From Thalassovita litoralis (GTDB lineage Bacteria > Pseudomonadota > Alphaproteobacteria > Rhodobacterales > Rhodobacteraceae), in assembly GCF_900182725.1 (NCBI RefSeq), contig NZ_FXTO01000021.1, forward strand, positions 1 to 60,122: DNA of 60,122 nt. Reading direction: 5' to 3'. Below are positions 1 to 7,441 of this stretch, in pieces (the stretch's first letter is position 1; each line of letters begins with the position of its first letter). Made by a program: the position numbers and the translations under genes. Under the pieces are notes generated by a model, which worked only from the letters and a program-made list of their open reading frames with translations, had not been told where the DNA came from and searched no databases.

Positions 1-60
1 GGGAAAGAACGGTCGCAGCCGCGCCATCTGTTCGTCGGTCAGCCAAAATAGATTGCTCAT
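1..60 (-). CDS. IS5-like transposase, N-terminal 20 codons only
   Basis: The ATG is at 60-58 and the frame runs off the window. The product begins MSNLFWLTDEQ and continues with an arginine/proline-rich stretch ending at the edge. Such a start is typical of IS5-family transposases, whose first domain precedes the DDE catalytic core; the core is not in the window. The copy at 60063-60122 is identical. Nothing can be said about whether the full transposase is intact. Confidence 0.7.
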   Translation of the reverse strand, partial: MSNLFWLTDEQMARLRPFFP

Positions 61-134
61 GATACCCCCTGAAAGTTTGGGGATTTGAAGCATGCGACCA
101 ATGCGATCTCAAGCCGATTAATGGGTCCTGAGCC
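1..134 (-). mobile_element. Insertion sequence end, IS5-like (partial, leaves window at left)
   Basis: Bases 1-134 are the exact reverse complement of 59989-60122. The element reads leftward out of the window; its outer tip is GGCTCAGGACCC on the element strand, next to a TA dinucleotide (135-136). The other copy also abuts TA (59987-59988), which fits insertion at a TA target. Only the transposase start and about 70 bp of untranslated end are present, so the family assignment rests on the first 20 residues. IS5 (IS427-like group) is my best guess; the group is not certain. Confidence 0.85.
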
Positions 135-986
135 TACCAATTGCACCCCGGCGAAAGCGCCGAGGAGGCCACGCGCGAAGAAAACGTGCGGGCCTCGGTC
201 GCATCGGTGTTGGAGGAGATCGGCCATCGCGGTGCGTGGGATCTGGAATGGTGGAGCGTCTATTCCGCCAATACGCTGGCCTTGGATAATTACCGCGATG
301 GGCGGGTGTTCTTTATCGGGGACAGCGCCCATATCGTGCCGATTTTCGGGGTGCGTGGGCTGAATAACGGCATGGCGGACGGGCAGAATATCGGCTGGAA
401 ACTGGCCTGGGTGCTGAACGGTTTGGCGGACGAGGGGCTGTTGGACAGCTATTCGCCGGAACGGCGCGGGGCCACGTTGGATGTGTTCGCCAATGCGGGC
501 AAAAGCACGCGGTTCATGACGCCGCCCACCGCCGGGTGGCAGGTGATGCGGGACGCGGCGCTATCGTTGGCGCTGACCCGGCCCCGGATGGGGCAATTGG
601 CCAATCCCCGGCAGATGACGCCCTATACCTATGCGGATAGTCCGATCACGCTGCCGGATGCGGATACGTTCATGGCCGGACCCGCGCCGGGGGCGGTGGC
701 GCTGGATGCCGCGCAGGGGGATGGATTCCTGAGTGACGGGTTTGGCGCAGGCTTTGCCGCGCTGGCCTTTGGTCCCGCCGGGGCCGAGGCGGTCAAGGGG
801 ATCAAAGCCACAGTGGTAACGCTGACCGCAACGGGGGCGGTGGCCGCGAAATACGGGGCGGTGGATGGCACGGTGTATCTGATCCGCCCGGATATGCACA
901 TTGCCGGGCGTTGGTTGCAGGCCCGCCCCAATCAGATTGGGGCGGCGTTGGACACGCTTTTGACCGTGAAAGGGGGCGCAGAATGA
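135..986 (+). pseudogene. FAD-dependent aromatic monooxygenase, 5' part lost to IS insertion
   Basis: The reading frame is open from the IS junction and the first codons read Y-Q-L-H-P, as in the middle of flavoprotein hydroxylases of the phenol hydroxylase / 3-(3-hydroxyphenyl)propionate hydroxylase class. About 283 residues remain. The second FAD-binding fingerprint (GDSAH, then GLNNGMADGQNIGWKLA) lies near fragment residues 62-90, and the rest resembles the C-terminal thioredoxin-like domain of this class. The N-terminal Rossmann GxGxxG part is missing, so the product cannot bind FAD normally. The target codon is TAC, whose TA abuts the IS. The substrate is unknown; a phenolic or similar aromatic acid is likely from the family. 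A TTG at 141 could start a fragment but has no purpose. Confidence 0.75.
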
Positions 987-1156
987 CCCATCAGGATTTG
1001 GAAACCGTGTACGAGGCATTGGCGACAGGCATAGACGCCGTTGGCCCCGAACAGGCGCAGGTCTATCTGGCCAAGATCGCGCTGGCGCTGGCCGATGCGC
1101 TGAACGATCCCCCGGCCACGTTGGCGATTATCGCGGAATGTCAGGCGCATATCTAA
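983..1156 (+). CDS. DUF2783 family small protein
   Basis: A 57-residue acidic protein (begins MTHQDLETVYEAL) whose ATG overlaps the monooxygenase stop in an ATGA junction, so the two are translationally coupled. It looks like the DUF2783 family, small proteins that usually sit directly behind flavin monooxygenase genes; the role is not known to me and an accessory function for the monooxygenase is only inferred from context. It has no cysteine pair, signal peptide or membrane segment beyond one cysteine near the C-terminus. With the upstream gene cut by the IS it is probably now expressed only from an IS or cryptic promoter. Confidence 0.7.
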   Translation: MTHQDLETVYEALATGIDAVGPEQAQVYLAKIALALADALNDPPATLAIIAECQAHI

Positions 1157-1165
1157 GCCGAATAT

Positions 1166-1193
1166 CAGGCGCACCCGGTTTGGGGTGCGCCTG
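1166..1193. terminator. Bidirectional hairpin terminator between DUF2783 gene and copper chaperone
   Basis: A perfect 11-bp stem (CAGGCGCACCC, 1166-1176, with its complement 1183-1193) around a 6-base loop, placed between convergent genes. There is no U tract on either side, so the efficiency is uncertain. Confidence 0.6.
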
Positions 1194-1199
1194 AGCATG

Positions 1200-1397
1200 T
1201 CAGGCGGCTGTGGCCTCGAAACCGGCCTCTTTGATGGCAGCAATCAGGGCGGCCGCGTCATCGGCGCTGTCGATGTCCACGGTGCGGGTGTCCAGATCAA
1301 AGGACAGCAACGCGGTGGGGTCGGCGGCGGTGACGGATTTTTCGATGGCTGCCGTGCAATGGCCGCAGCTCATTTTTGGAACGCTGAATTTGGTCAT
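1200..1397 (-). CDS. copZ: Copper chaperone, heavy-metal-associated domain (CopZ-like)
   Basis: A 65-residue single HMA domain with the metal-binding motif M-S-C-G-H-C at residues 9-14, which binds Cu(I) between its two cysteines and hands it to the N-terminal domains of a copper ATPase. The length is exactly that of free-standing CopZ-type chaperones. It is divergent from the CopA gene and has its own CueR-type promoter at 1420-1450, so both should be induced by copper. The His between the cysteines is less usual than in CxxC chaperones with Ala/Thr but occurs in proteobacterial members. Mercury or zinc binding cannot be excluded, but the CueR promoter favours copper. Confidence 0.85.
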   Translation of the reverse strand: MTKFSVPKMSCGHCTAAIEKSVTAADPTALLSFDLDTRTVDIDSADDAAALIAAIKEAGFEATAA

Positions 1398-1419
1398 GAT
1401 GAGTCTCCTTTCTTGTCCT

Positions 1420-1450
1420 CAGATGGACCCTTCCCCCGCTGGAAGGTCAA
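1420..1450 (-). promoter_or_regulatory. CueR-type promoter of the chaperone gene (19-bp spacer)
   Basis: On the minus strand TTGACC (1450-1445) and CATCTG (1425-1420) are separated by exactly 19 bp. The spacer begins TTCC and contains GGAAGGG, matching the CCTTCC...GGAAGG dyad of CueR sites. The overlong 19-bp spacer is the hallmark of MerR-family activated promoters. Confidence 0.7.
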
Positions 1451-1477
1451 GAGGGTGAAAAAATTATCGCGTCGTGC

Positions 1478-1508
1478 TTGACCTTCTAGCTAGTGGAACC
1501 TCTATCTA
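1478..1508 (+). promoter_or_regulatory. CueR-type promoter of copA (19-bp spacer)
   Basis: TTGACC (1478-1483) and TATCTA (1503-1508) with a 19-bp spacer that starts TTCTAGCTAG and carries TGGAACC, a looser version of the dyad in the divergent promoter. It lies 30 bp before the copA start. The regulator is probably the CueR protein encoded at 4000-4398. Confidence 0.75.
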
Positions 1509-1538
1509 AGGGACAGCCTTGTGAAACAGGAGTCTGTC

Positions 1539-3998
1539 ATGACCGCGCAAACCACTCAATTTCAAATCGAAGGTATGACCTGCGCCGCCTGCGTGGGCCG
1601 TGTGGAAAAGGCCCTGACCAGCGTGGCCGGGGTGCAGGACGCCGCCGTAAATCTGGCGACGGAAACCGCGCGTGTCAGTTATGACGCGCCCGCGGATGTA
1701 CCGGGGCTGATTGATCGCCTGAAATCCGCAGGCTACCCCGCGCGGATTGAAACGGTGACGCTGGATATCGAAGGCATGACCTGTGCCTCCTGTGTGGGAC
1801 GTGTCGATAAGGCGCTGGAGGCGGTGCCGGGCGTTATCCGTGTGGCGGTCAATCTGGCGAATGAAACGGCACAGGTTGAATATGCCGAAGGGGCAGTGAA
1901 CCTGTCTGATCTGCTGAACGCGGCCAAGTCGGCGGGCTATCCGGCCAAACCGCGCGATACGGGCGCAAAGCAGGTGGAAAACCGCAAGGAAGAAGAAGCC
2001 AAAGCCCTGCGCAAGCGGTTGATTTTGGCAGCGGCGCTGGCATTGCCGGTATTCATTTTGGAAATGGGCGGGCATTTGGTGCCTGCGTTCCATCACTGGA
2101 TTGATATGACGATTGGTCAGCAAACCAGTTGGTTGCTGCAATTCGTGCTGACGACGCTGGTGCTGATCGGGCCGGGGCTGTCGTTCTATACCAAGGGATT
2201 TCCGGCCTTGTTCAAGGGCGCACCGGATATGAATTCCCTGGTCGCGGTGGGGACGGCGGCGGCCTATGGGTTTTCCGTTGTAGCCACATTTGCACCGCAG
2301 GTTTTGCCGGGCGGTACGCGGGCGGTGTATTTTGAATCCGCTGCCGTGATCGTGGTCTTGATCCTGCTGGGCCGCTATCTGGAAGCGCGGGCAAAGGGCC
2401 GTACCGGACAAGCCATTCGCAAGTTGTTGGGATTGCAGGTGAAAACGGCGCGGGTGGAACGGGAGGGCACTGCAGTGGACCTGCCGATCGAGGAGGTGCA
2501 GCCGGGCGATATCGTGCTGGTGCGCCCCGGTGAACGGATCGCTGTGGATGGCGCCGTGATCGAAGGTAAATCCTATGTCGATGAAAGCATGATCACCGGC
2601 GAACCCCTGCCCGTGGCCAAGGAACAGGGTGCGCATGTTGTTGGCGGCACTGTCAACGGTACGGGGATGTTGCGGTTTCAGGCGGAAAAGGTGGGCAATG
2701 ATACGATGCTGGCCCAAATCATCCGCATGGTGGAACAGGCGCAGGGGGCCAAGCTGCCGATTCAGGGCATGGTGGATCGCATAACGCTGTGGTTCGTGCC
2801 CGTGGTGATGGGCGTGGCGCTGCTGACGATGATTGCTTGGGCCGCGTTCGGGCCATCGCCTGCCCTGACACATGCGCTGGTGGCGGGCGTGGCCGTGCTG
2901 ATCATCGCCTGCCCTTGTGCGATGGGGTTGGCGACGCCGACCTCGATCATGGTGGGGACGGGGCGGGCCGCTGAAATGGGCGTGCTGTTCCGCAAGGGCG
3001 ATGCCTTGCAAGCGCTGGAAGGCGTGGACGTGGTGGCGCTGGATAAAACCGGCACGCTGACCGAAGGCCACCCGGCACTGACGGATTTCGTGGTTGCGGA
3101 TGGGTTCGACCGGGCCGATCTGCTGCGCAAGGTGGCAGCGGTCGAGGCGCTGTCGGAACACCCGATTGCACGCGCGATTGTGGCCGCCGCCGAAGGGCAG
3201 GTGCCAGAGGCGGAAAATTTTGGATCGGTCACGGGCTACGGTGTGATCGGCACGGTGGACGGCGCGCGGGTCATGGTGGGCGCGGATCGCCTGATGACAC
3301 GGCGCAAGGTCGATATGGGACCGCTGGAAGCCGCCGGAAAGGCATTGGCGCAAGCCGGGAAAACCCCGCTTTATGCGGCGGTGGACGGGCAGATTGCGGC
3401 GGTGATTGCCGTGTCCGATCCGGTCAAGGCGACCACGAAAGAAGTGATCGCCGCCTTCCATGCCAAAGGATTGCAGGTTGCCATGATCACCGGGGACAAT
3501 CAGGCCACCGCGCAGGCCATAGCGGCAGAGCTGGGCATTGATCATGTCGTGGCCGAGGTGCTGCCGCAAGGCAAGGTCGAGGCGCTGCAAAGCCTTCAGG
3601 CTGGTGGCCGCAAGGTGGCCTTTGTGGGGGACGGGATCAACGATGCCCCGGCGCTGGCCCATGCGGATGTGGGGATTGCCGTGGGGTCGGGAACCGATGT
3701 GGCGATTGAATCGGCGGACGTGGTTTTGATGTCCGGTGATTTACGTGGGGTGGTGAATGCCTTTGGGATTTCGGGGCGTACCATGACGAATATCAAACAG
3801 AACCTGTTCTGGGCCTTTGGCTATAACACGGCGCTGATCCCGGTGGCGGCTGGGGTGTTTTACCCGCTGTTTGGCTGGCAATTGTCACCGATGCTGGCGG
3901 CTGGGGCTATGGCGATGTCTTCGGTGTTCGTTTTGTCCAATGCATTGCGGTTGCGGCGGGTGAAACCTGATTTGCAACTGACTGAAAAGAAAGGGTGA
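1539..3998 (+). CDS. copA: Cu(+)-exporting P1B-type ATPase
   Basis: An 819-residue heavy-metal P-type ATPase that pumps Cu(I) out of the cytoplasm across the inner membrane. Two N-terminal HMA domains carry GMTCAAC and GMTCASC (near residues 12-18 and 80-86). The membrane CPC motif (IIACPCAMG) is near residue 457, the phosphorylation site DKTGT at about 502, and the hinge GDGINDAPA follows near 705. The CPC motif with two CxxC domains defines the copper/silver subgroup. I chose ATG 1539 because AGGAG sits at 1528-1532; a GTG at 1521 in frame would add six residues but has no better ribosome site. CueR-type promoter upstream; cueR follows two bases after the stop. Confidence 0.95.
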   Translation: MTAQTTQFQIEGMTCAACVGRVEKALTSVAGVQDAAVNLATETARVSYDAPADVPGLIDRLKSAGYPARIETVTLDIEGMTCASCVGRVDKALEAVPGVIRVAVNLANETAQVEYAEGAVNLSDLLNAAKSAGYPAKPRDTGAKQVENRKEEEAKALRKRLILAAALALPVFILEMGGHLVPAFHHWIDMTIGQQTSWLLQFVLTTLVLIGPGLSFYTKGFPALFKGAPDMNSLVAVGTAAAYGFSVVATFAPQVLPGGTRAVYFESAAVIVVLILLGRYLEARAKGRTGQAIRKLLGLQVKTARVEREGTAVDLPIEEVQPGDIVLVRPGERIAVDGAVIEGKSYVDESMITGEPLPVAKEQGAHVVGGTVNGTGMLRFQAEKVGNDTMLAQIIRMVEQAQGAKLPIQGMVDRITLWFVPVVMGVALLTMIAWAAFGPSPALTHALVAGVAVLIIACPCAMGLATPTSIMVGTGRAAEMGVLFRKGDALQALEGVDVVALDKTGTLTEGHPALTDFVVADGFDRADLLRKVAAVEALSEHPIARAIVAAAEGQVPEAENFGSVTGYGVIGTVDGARVMVGADRLMTRRKVDMGPLEAAGKALAQAGKTPLYAAVDGQIAAVIAVSDPVKATTKEVIAAFHAKGLQVAMITGDNQATAQAIAAELGIDHVVAEVLPQGKVEALQSLQAGGRKVAFVGDGINDAPALAHADVGIAVGSGTDVAIESADVVLMSGDLRGVVNAFGISGRTMTNIKQNLFWAFGYNTALIPVAAGVFYPLFGWQLSPMLAAGAMAMSSVFVLSNALRLRRVKPDLQLTEKKG

Positions 3999-3999
3999 T

Positions 4000-4398
4000 A
4001 TGATGAATATCGGTGAAGTGTCCAAACGGTCCGGGTTGCCCGCGAAAACCATCCGCTATTACGAAGATATTGGCCTGATCCGGCCACATCGCAGCGAAAA
4101 CGGGTATCGGGCTTTCGGGGAAAACGACCTGCACAAGCTGGCCTTTCTGGGGCGGGCGCGGGCGTTGGGGTTCAGCATCGAAGATTGCCGCAACCTGTTG
4201 ACCCTATACGAGGATCACACACGCGCCAGTGCCGATGTAAAGGACATCGCGCGGCACCATTTGGATCGGATCGACCAGAAACTGACCGAGTTGCAAGAGA
4301 TGCGTGCAACGCTGGCGGGGCTGGTTTCGGCTTGCGCCGGGGATAATCGGCCCGATTGTCCGATTTTGGCCGATCTGGCGGCTGAAAGCTGCCACTGA
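4000..4398 (+). CDS. cueR: MerR-family Cu(I)-responsive regulator CueR
   Basis: A 132-residue MerR-family protein: winged helix at the N-terminus (begins MMNIGEVSKRSGL), a dimerisation helix, and the metal loop C-A-G-D-N-R-P-D-C with cysteines 112 and 120. The eight-residue spacing and flanking PI match the Cu(I) site of E. coli CueR. It should act on the two 19-bp-spacer promoters at 1420-1450 and 1478-1508. It is cotranscribed with copA, which makes the circuit autoregulated. ATG 4003 gives the usual MNI start and is an equally good choice. Confidence 0.92.
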   Translation: MMNIGEVSKRSGLPAKTIRYYEDIGLIRPHRSENGYRAFGENDLHKLAFLGRARALGFSIEDCRNLLTLYEDHTRASADVKDIARHHLDRIDQKLTELQEMRATLAGLVSACAGDNRPDCPILADLAAESCH

Positions 4399-4444
4399 TC
4401 GGATGGGGTTTACCCCGCAATGCGGAGGGGCGTGGAATAAAATA

Positions 4445-4477
4445 GGGTCAGACAGCCCCCCTCGGACTGTCTGACCC
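4445..4477. terminator. Bidirectional terminator between cueR and the nitronate monooxygenase gene
   Basis: A perfect 11-bp stem (GGGTCAGACAG, 4445-4455, against 4467-4477) with an 11-base loop, in the gap between convergent genes. No U run. Confidence 0.65.
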
Positions 4478-4527
4478 ATCAGCGCGCATTGCCACGGGAG
4501 TGGACAATGCGGGCCGGTTCGGTCGCC

Positions 4528-5511
4528 TTAGCGGCGGTATTTCGCAACTTGCCCGGTCAGGCGGTCCGCTGCGGCGAAATATTCATCTGCCAGACGGTCC
4601 ACCAGATCGGCGGTGGGCAGGACTTTTTTAACCGCGCCAATGCCCTGACCAGATCCCCAGATCGTGGACCAGCTTTTGGGTTTCTGGCGGTTTTCGCTGA
4701 AATCCATGTTCGATGGGTCGGACCGTTCCAGATTGTCCGGGTCCATCCCGGCAGCAGCGATGGACGGTTTCAGGTAGTTGCCCCAAACCCCGGTGAACAG
4801 ATCGGAATAGACGATATCCGATGCGCCGCATTCGGTGATCATTTCCTTGTAGCGGTCAGCGGCGTTTGCTTCTTCCGTGGCGATGAACATCGACCCGGCA
4901 TAGCCGCCGTCTGCCCCCATCGCCTGCGCGGCCAGAATGGAATCGCCCCGACCAATCGCGCCGGACAGGAATAGCGGGCCATCAAACCATGCGCGGATTT
5001 CCTGAATCAGCGCCAGCGGCGACAGCGCCCCGGCATGACCACCGGCCCCGGCAGCCACGGCGATCAGACCATCGGCGCCTTTTTCAATCGCCTTGTGGGC
5101 AAATTTGTCATTGATGATGTCATGCAGAACGACAGCCCCCACGGAATGCGCGGCCTCGTACACCCATTCCTGCGCCCCAAGCGAGGTGATCCAGACCGGA
5201 ACCTTGTGTTTGACACACAGTTCCACATCGCGTTCCAGCCGCGCGTTCGAGCGGTGAACGATCTGGTTCACGGCAAAGGGCGCGGCGGGGCGGTCCGGGT
5301 TGGCTTCGTTATGGGCGGCCAGCGTGTCCGTGATGCGGGACAGCCATTCGTCCAGATCGTTGCCTTCTTTTTCCCGCGCGTTCAAAGCGGGGAAAGACCC
5401 GATGACACCGGCCTTGCACTGGGCAATCACCAGATCAGGGTTGGAAATGATGAACAGCGGCGACCCGATCAACGGAATGCGCAGCGTGTCGAATACAGCG
5501 GGAAGTGTCAT
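4528..5511 (-). CDS. Nitronate monooxygenase / 2-nitropropane dioxygenase family flavoprotein
   Basis: A 327-residue FMN-dependent TIM-barrel protein. The family marks are a GAGGHAG loop around residue 155 (nucleotides 5030-5050) and a downstream phosphate-binding region with GAIGRGDSILAAQAMGADGGYAG split over a short stretch. Members oxidise alkyl nitronates, but many enzymes with this fold are of unknown substrate, and related proteins reduce enoyl groups (FabK). It is the last gene of the tetR - thiolase - fadJ - racemase - hydratase run, four bases behind the hydratase, so its natural job is probably on an acyl-CoA or acid of that pathway rather than nitroalkane detoxification. That is inference. 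Confidence 0.85.
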   Translation of the reverse strand: MTLPAVFDTLRIPLIGSPLFIISNPDLVIAQCKAGVIGSFPALNAREKEGNDLDEWLSRITDTLAAHNEANPDRPAAPFAVNQIVHRSNARLERDVELCVKHKVPVWITSLGAQEWVYEAAHSVGAVVLHDIINDKFAHKAIEKGADGLIAVAAGAGGHAGALSPLALIQEIRAWFDGPLFLSGAIGRGDSILAAQAMGADGGYAGSMFIATEEANAADRYKEMITECGASDIVYSDLFTGVWGNYLKPSIAAAGMDPDNLERSDPSNMDFSENRQKPKSWSTIWGSGQGIGAVKKVLPTADLVDRLADEYFAAADRLTGQVAKYRR

Positions 5512-5515
5512 CTGT

Positions 5516-6301
5516 TTACTGGCCTTTGAATACTGGTTTACGTTTTTCGATGAATGCCTGAACGCCTTCGTGGAAATCGGCGCTGTGGGTCAGTTTTCCC
5601 TGAATCTGTGCTTCTTGGGTAAACGCTTCGGAGAATGAAGCCTCGCCAATGTTGCGCAGGATTTTCTTGGCTCCGGCAGCGGCCAGCGGCGCGGCAAGGG
5701 CAATGCGGGCGGCCAGATCGCGGGTGGCGGTGTCCAGTTCGTCCTCGGGGACGATCTGATTGACCAGCCCGTATTGCTGGCATTCCTGTGCGGGGATTTT
5801 GCGGCCTTCGATGATGGCTTGCAGGGCGCGGTGATATCCCATGCCTTTCAGCAGCAGCCAGGTGTTGCCGCCATCCGGCACCAGCGCGATTGCCGCAAAG
5901 GCCATGTAGATCGAGGCGTTATCGGCCATAACCACCATGTCGCAGTTCATCGCAAAGGCTGCGCCGACACCAGCGGCGGCACCGTGAACCTGTGCAATCC
6001 ACAGTTTCGGCGAATTGGCGATGCCAACAAGGCTGGGGCGATATTCGGCTTCCAGCAGGTGATCGGTGGGCATTCCGGCCAAGCCACCCTTCAAATCGGC
6101 CCCGGCACAGAAGCCGCGCCCTTCGCCTTTCAGGATCACGACGCGGATTTCATCCAGCGTATCGACATAGGCCACCACATCAATCAAAGCGCGGCGCAGG
6201 TCGGCGTTGATGGCGTTAAAGGCATCGGGGCGGGTCAAGGTGACGGTGGCAATGGCCCCGTCGGTTTCAAGTTTCAGGACGCCGTTGAAATCCTTAGTCA
6301 T
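5516..6301 (-). CDS. Enoyl-CoA hydratase/isomerase (crotonase) family protein
   Basis: A 261-residue single-domain crotonase. The oxyanion-hole segments are seen as GFCAGADLKGG (around residue 67) and GAAAGVGAAFAMNCD (around 110). The usual reaction is hydration of trans-2-enoyl-CoA to 3-hydroxyacyl-CoA. Because the fadJ gene of the same operon has its own hydratase half, this enzyme may serve a different chain type or act as an isomerase. It is nine bases behind the racemase gene and four before the nitronate monooxygenase-like gene. Confidence 0.88.
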   Translation of the reverse strand: MTKDFNGVLKLETDGAIATVTLTRPDAFNAINADLRRALIDVVAYVDTLDEIRVVILKGEGRGFCAGADLKGGLAGMPTDHLLEAEYRPSLVGIANSPKLWIAQVHGAAAGVGAAFAMNCDMVVMADNASIYMAFAAIALVPDGGNTWLLLKGMGYHRALQAIIEGRKIPAQECQQYGLVNQIVPEDELDTATRDLAARIALAAPLAAAGAKKILRNIGEASFSEAFTQEAQIQGKLTHSADFHEGVQAFIEKRKPVFKGQ

Positions 6302-6310
6302 GTTTCCTCC

Positions 6311-7441
6311 TCAGGTCAGGGTGCCGCTGTCGCGCAGCCCTGCAATCGTATCAGCGTCATAGCCAAGTTCGGCCAGAACGGTTTCAGTATCGGAACCGGG
6401 GGCGGGCGGTTTGCCCACAGGGCCGGGTGCCGAGCGGCTGAAGCGGGGGGCGGGTGTGACCTGCGTCACGCCATCCACTTCGGTGAATACGCCGCGTGCC
6501 TTCATGTGCGGATGCTGTGGGGCCTCGGACCACGTAAGAACCGGGGCCACGCAAGCATCGGTGCCGTCAAACAGCGCGGTCCATTCGTCCCGAGTCTTGG
6601 TGCGGAATACTTGTGCATACAAGTCGTGACGCTGCGGCCATTCGGTTTCGTCGTTCTGGGTGATCTTGTGATCGGCGGGCAATCCGGCGAGATCGACCAA
6701 TTGCGCAAAGAACTGTGGTTCCAGCGGGCCAACAGACATGTATTTGCCGTCAGCGCATTCGTAGGACCGATAGAACGGCGCACCGCCGTCCAGCCAGTTG
6801 CTTTCGCGCTGTTCGCCCCAAGTCCCCATCGCGATCATGGAATGGATCAGGGCCAGCAGCGCTGGCGCACCGTCCACCATCGCGGCGTCGATCACCTGAC
6901 CACGACCGGAATGCTGACGTTCAAACAGGGCCGACAGGATGCCCAGCAACAGGAACATGGTGCCGCCCGCGTAATCCGCGCCGATGTTCAGCGGTGGAAT
7001 CGGAGGCAGATCACGTTTGCCGATGGCGTGCAGAACGCCGGTGATACCCAGATAGTTGATGTCATGCCCAGCCATTTGCGACATGGGGCCGGTCTGCCCC
7101 CAGCCGGTCATGCGCCCGTACACAAGGCGCGGGTTGGCGTGCAAGCAGTCATCGGGGCCAAGTCCCATGCGTTCCATCACGCCGGGGCGGAAGCCTTCGA
7201 TCAGCACATCGGCGCTGCCGATCAGTTTCAGCGCCGCCTCGATCCCTTTGGGGTCTTTCAGGTTCAGCGCAACGGATCGTTTGCCCCGGTTGTTGATGTC
7301 AGCCTTGTTGGCCTTGCCGGATTTGCGGGTGATCAGGATGACTTCGGCGCCGAGATCAGACAGGAACTGCCCCGCCAAAGGGGCGGGGCCGATACCTGCC
7401 ATCTCGACGACCCGAAGGCCGTCAAGTGGTCCGTTTGTCAT
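6311..7441 (-). CDS. Alpha-methylacyl-CoA racemase (CaiB/BaiF fold)
   Basis: A 376-residue family III CoA-transferase-fold protein. The racemase catalytic set is complete and at the same numbers as in the mycobacterial enzyme: His126 in AGHDINY, Asp156 in GADYAGG and Glu241 in GPLEPQF. These residues separate alpha-methylacyl-CoA racemases, which exchange (2R)- and (2S)-methylacyl-CoA so that stereospecific acyl-CoA dehydrogenases can act, from true CoA transferases. It overlaps the fadJ stop by four bases (ATGA). This gene is the best clue that the whole locus handles methyl-branched acids such as isoprenoid or steroid side chains. The exact substrate is not deducible. Confidence 0.88.
   Translation of the reverse strand: MTNGPLDGLRVVEMAGIGPAPLAGQFLSDLGAEVILITRKSGKANKADINNRGKRSVALNLKDPKGIEAALKLIGSADVLIEGFRPGVMERMGLGPDDCLHANPRLVYGRMTGWGQTGPMSQMAGHDINYLGITGVLHAIGKRDLPPIPPLNIGADYAGGTMFLLLGILSALFERQHSGRGQVIDAAMVDGAPALLALIHSMIAMGTWGEQRESNWLDGGAPFYRSYECADGKYMSVGPLEPQFFAQLVDLAGLPADHKITQNDETEWPQRHDLYAQVFRTKTRDEWTALFDGTDACVAPVLTWSEAPQHPHMKARGVFTEVDGVTQVTPAPRFSRSAPGPVGKPPAPGSDTETVLAELGYDADTIAGLRDSGTLT

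Noticed and set aside
1506-3662. A 718-codon minus-strand frame opposite copA
   Set aside because: Histidine/arginine-rich antisense of CopA, no domain; copA has all P-type ATPase motifs.
6311-7441. The CaiB-fold protein as a CoA transferase
   Set aside because: The racemase residues His126, Asp156 and Glu241 are all present at the expected positions.
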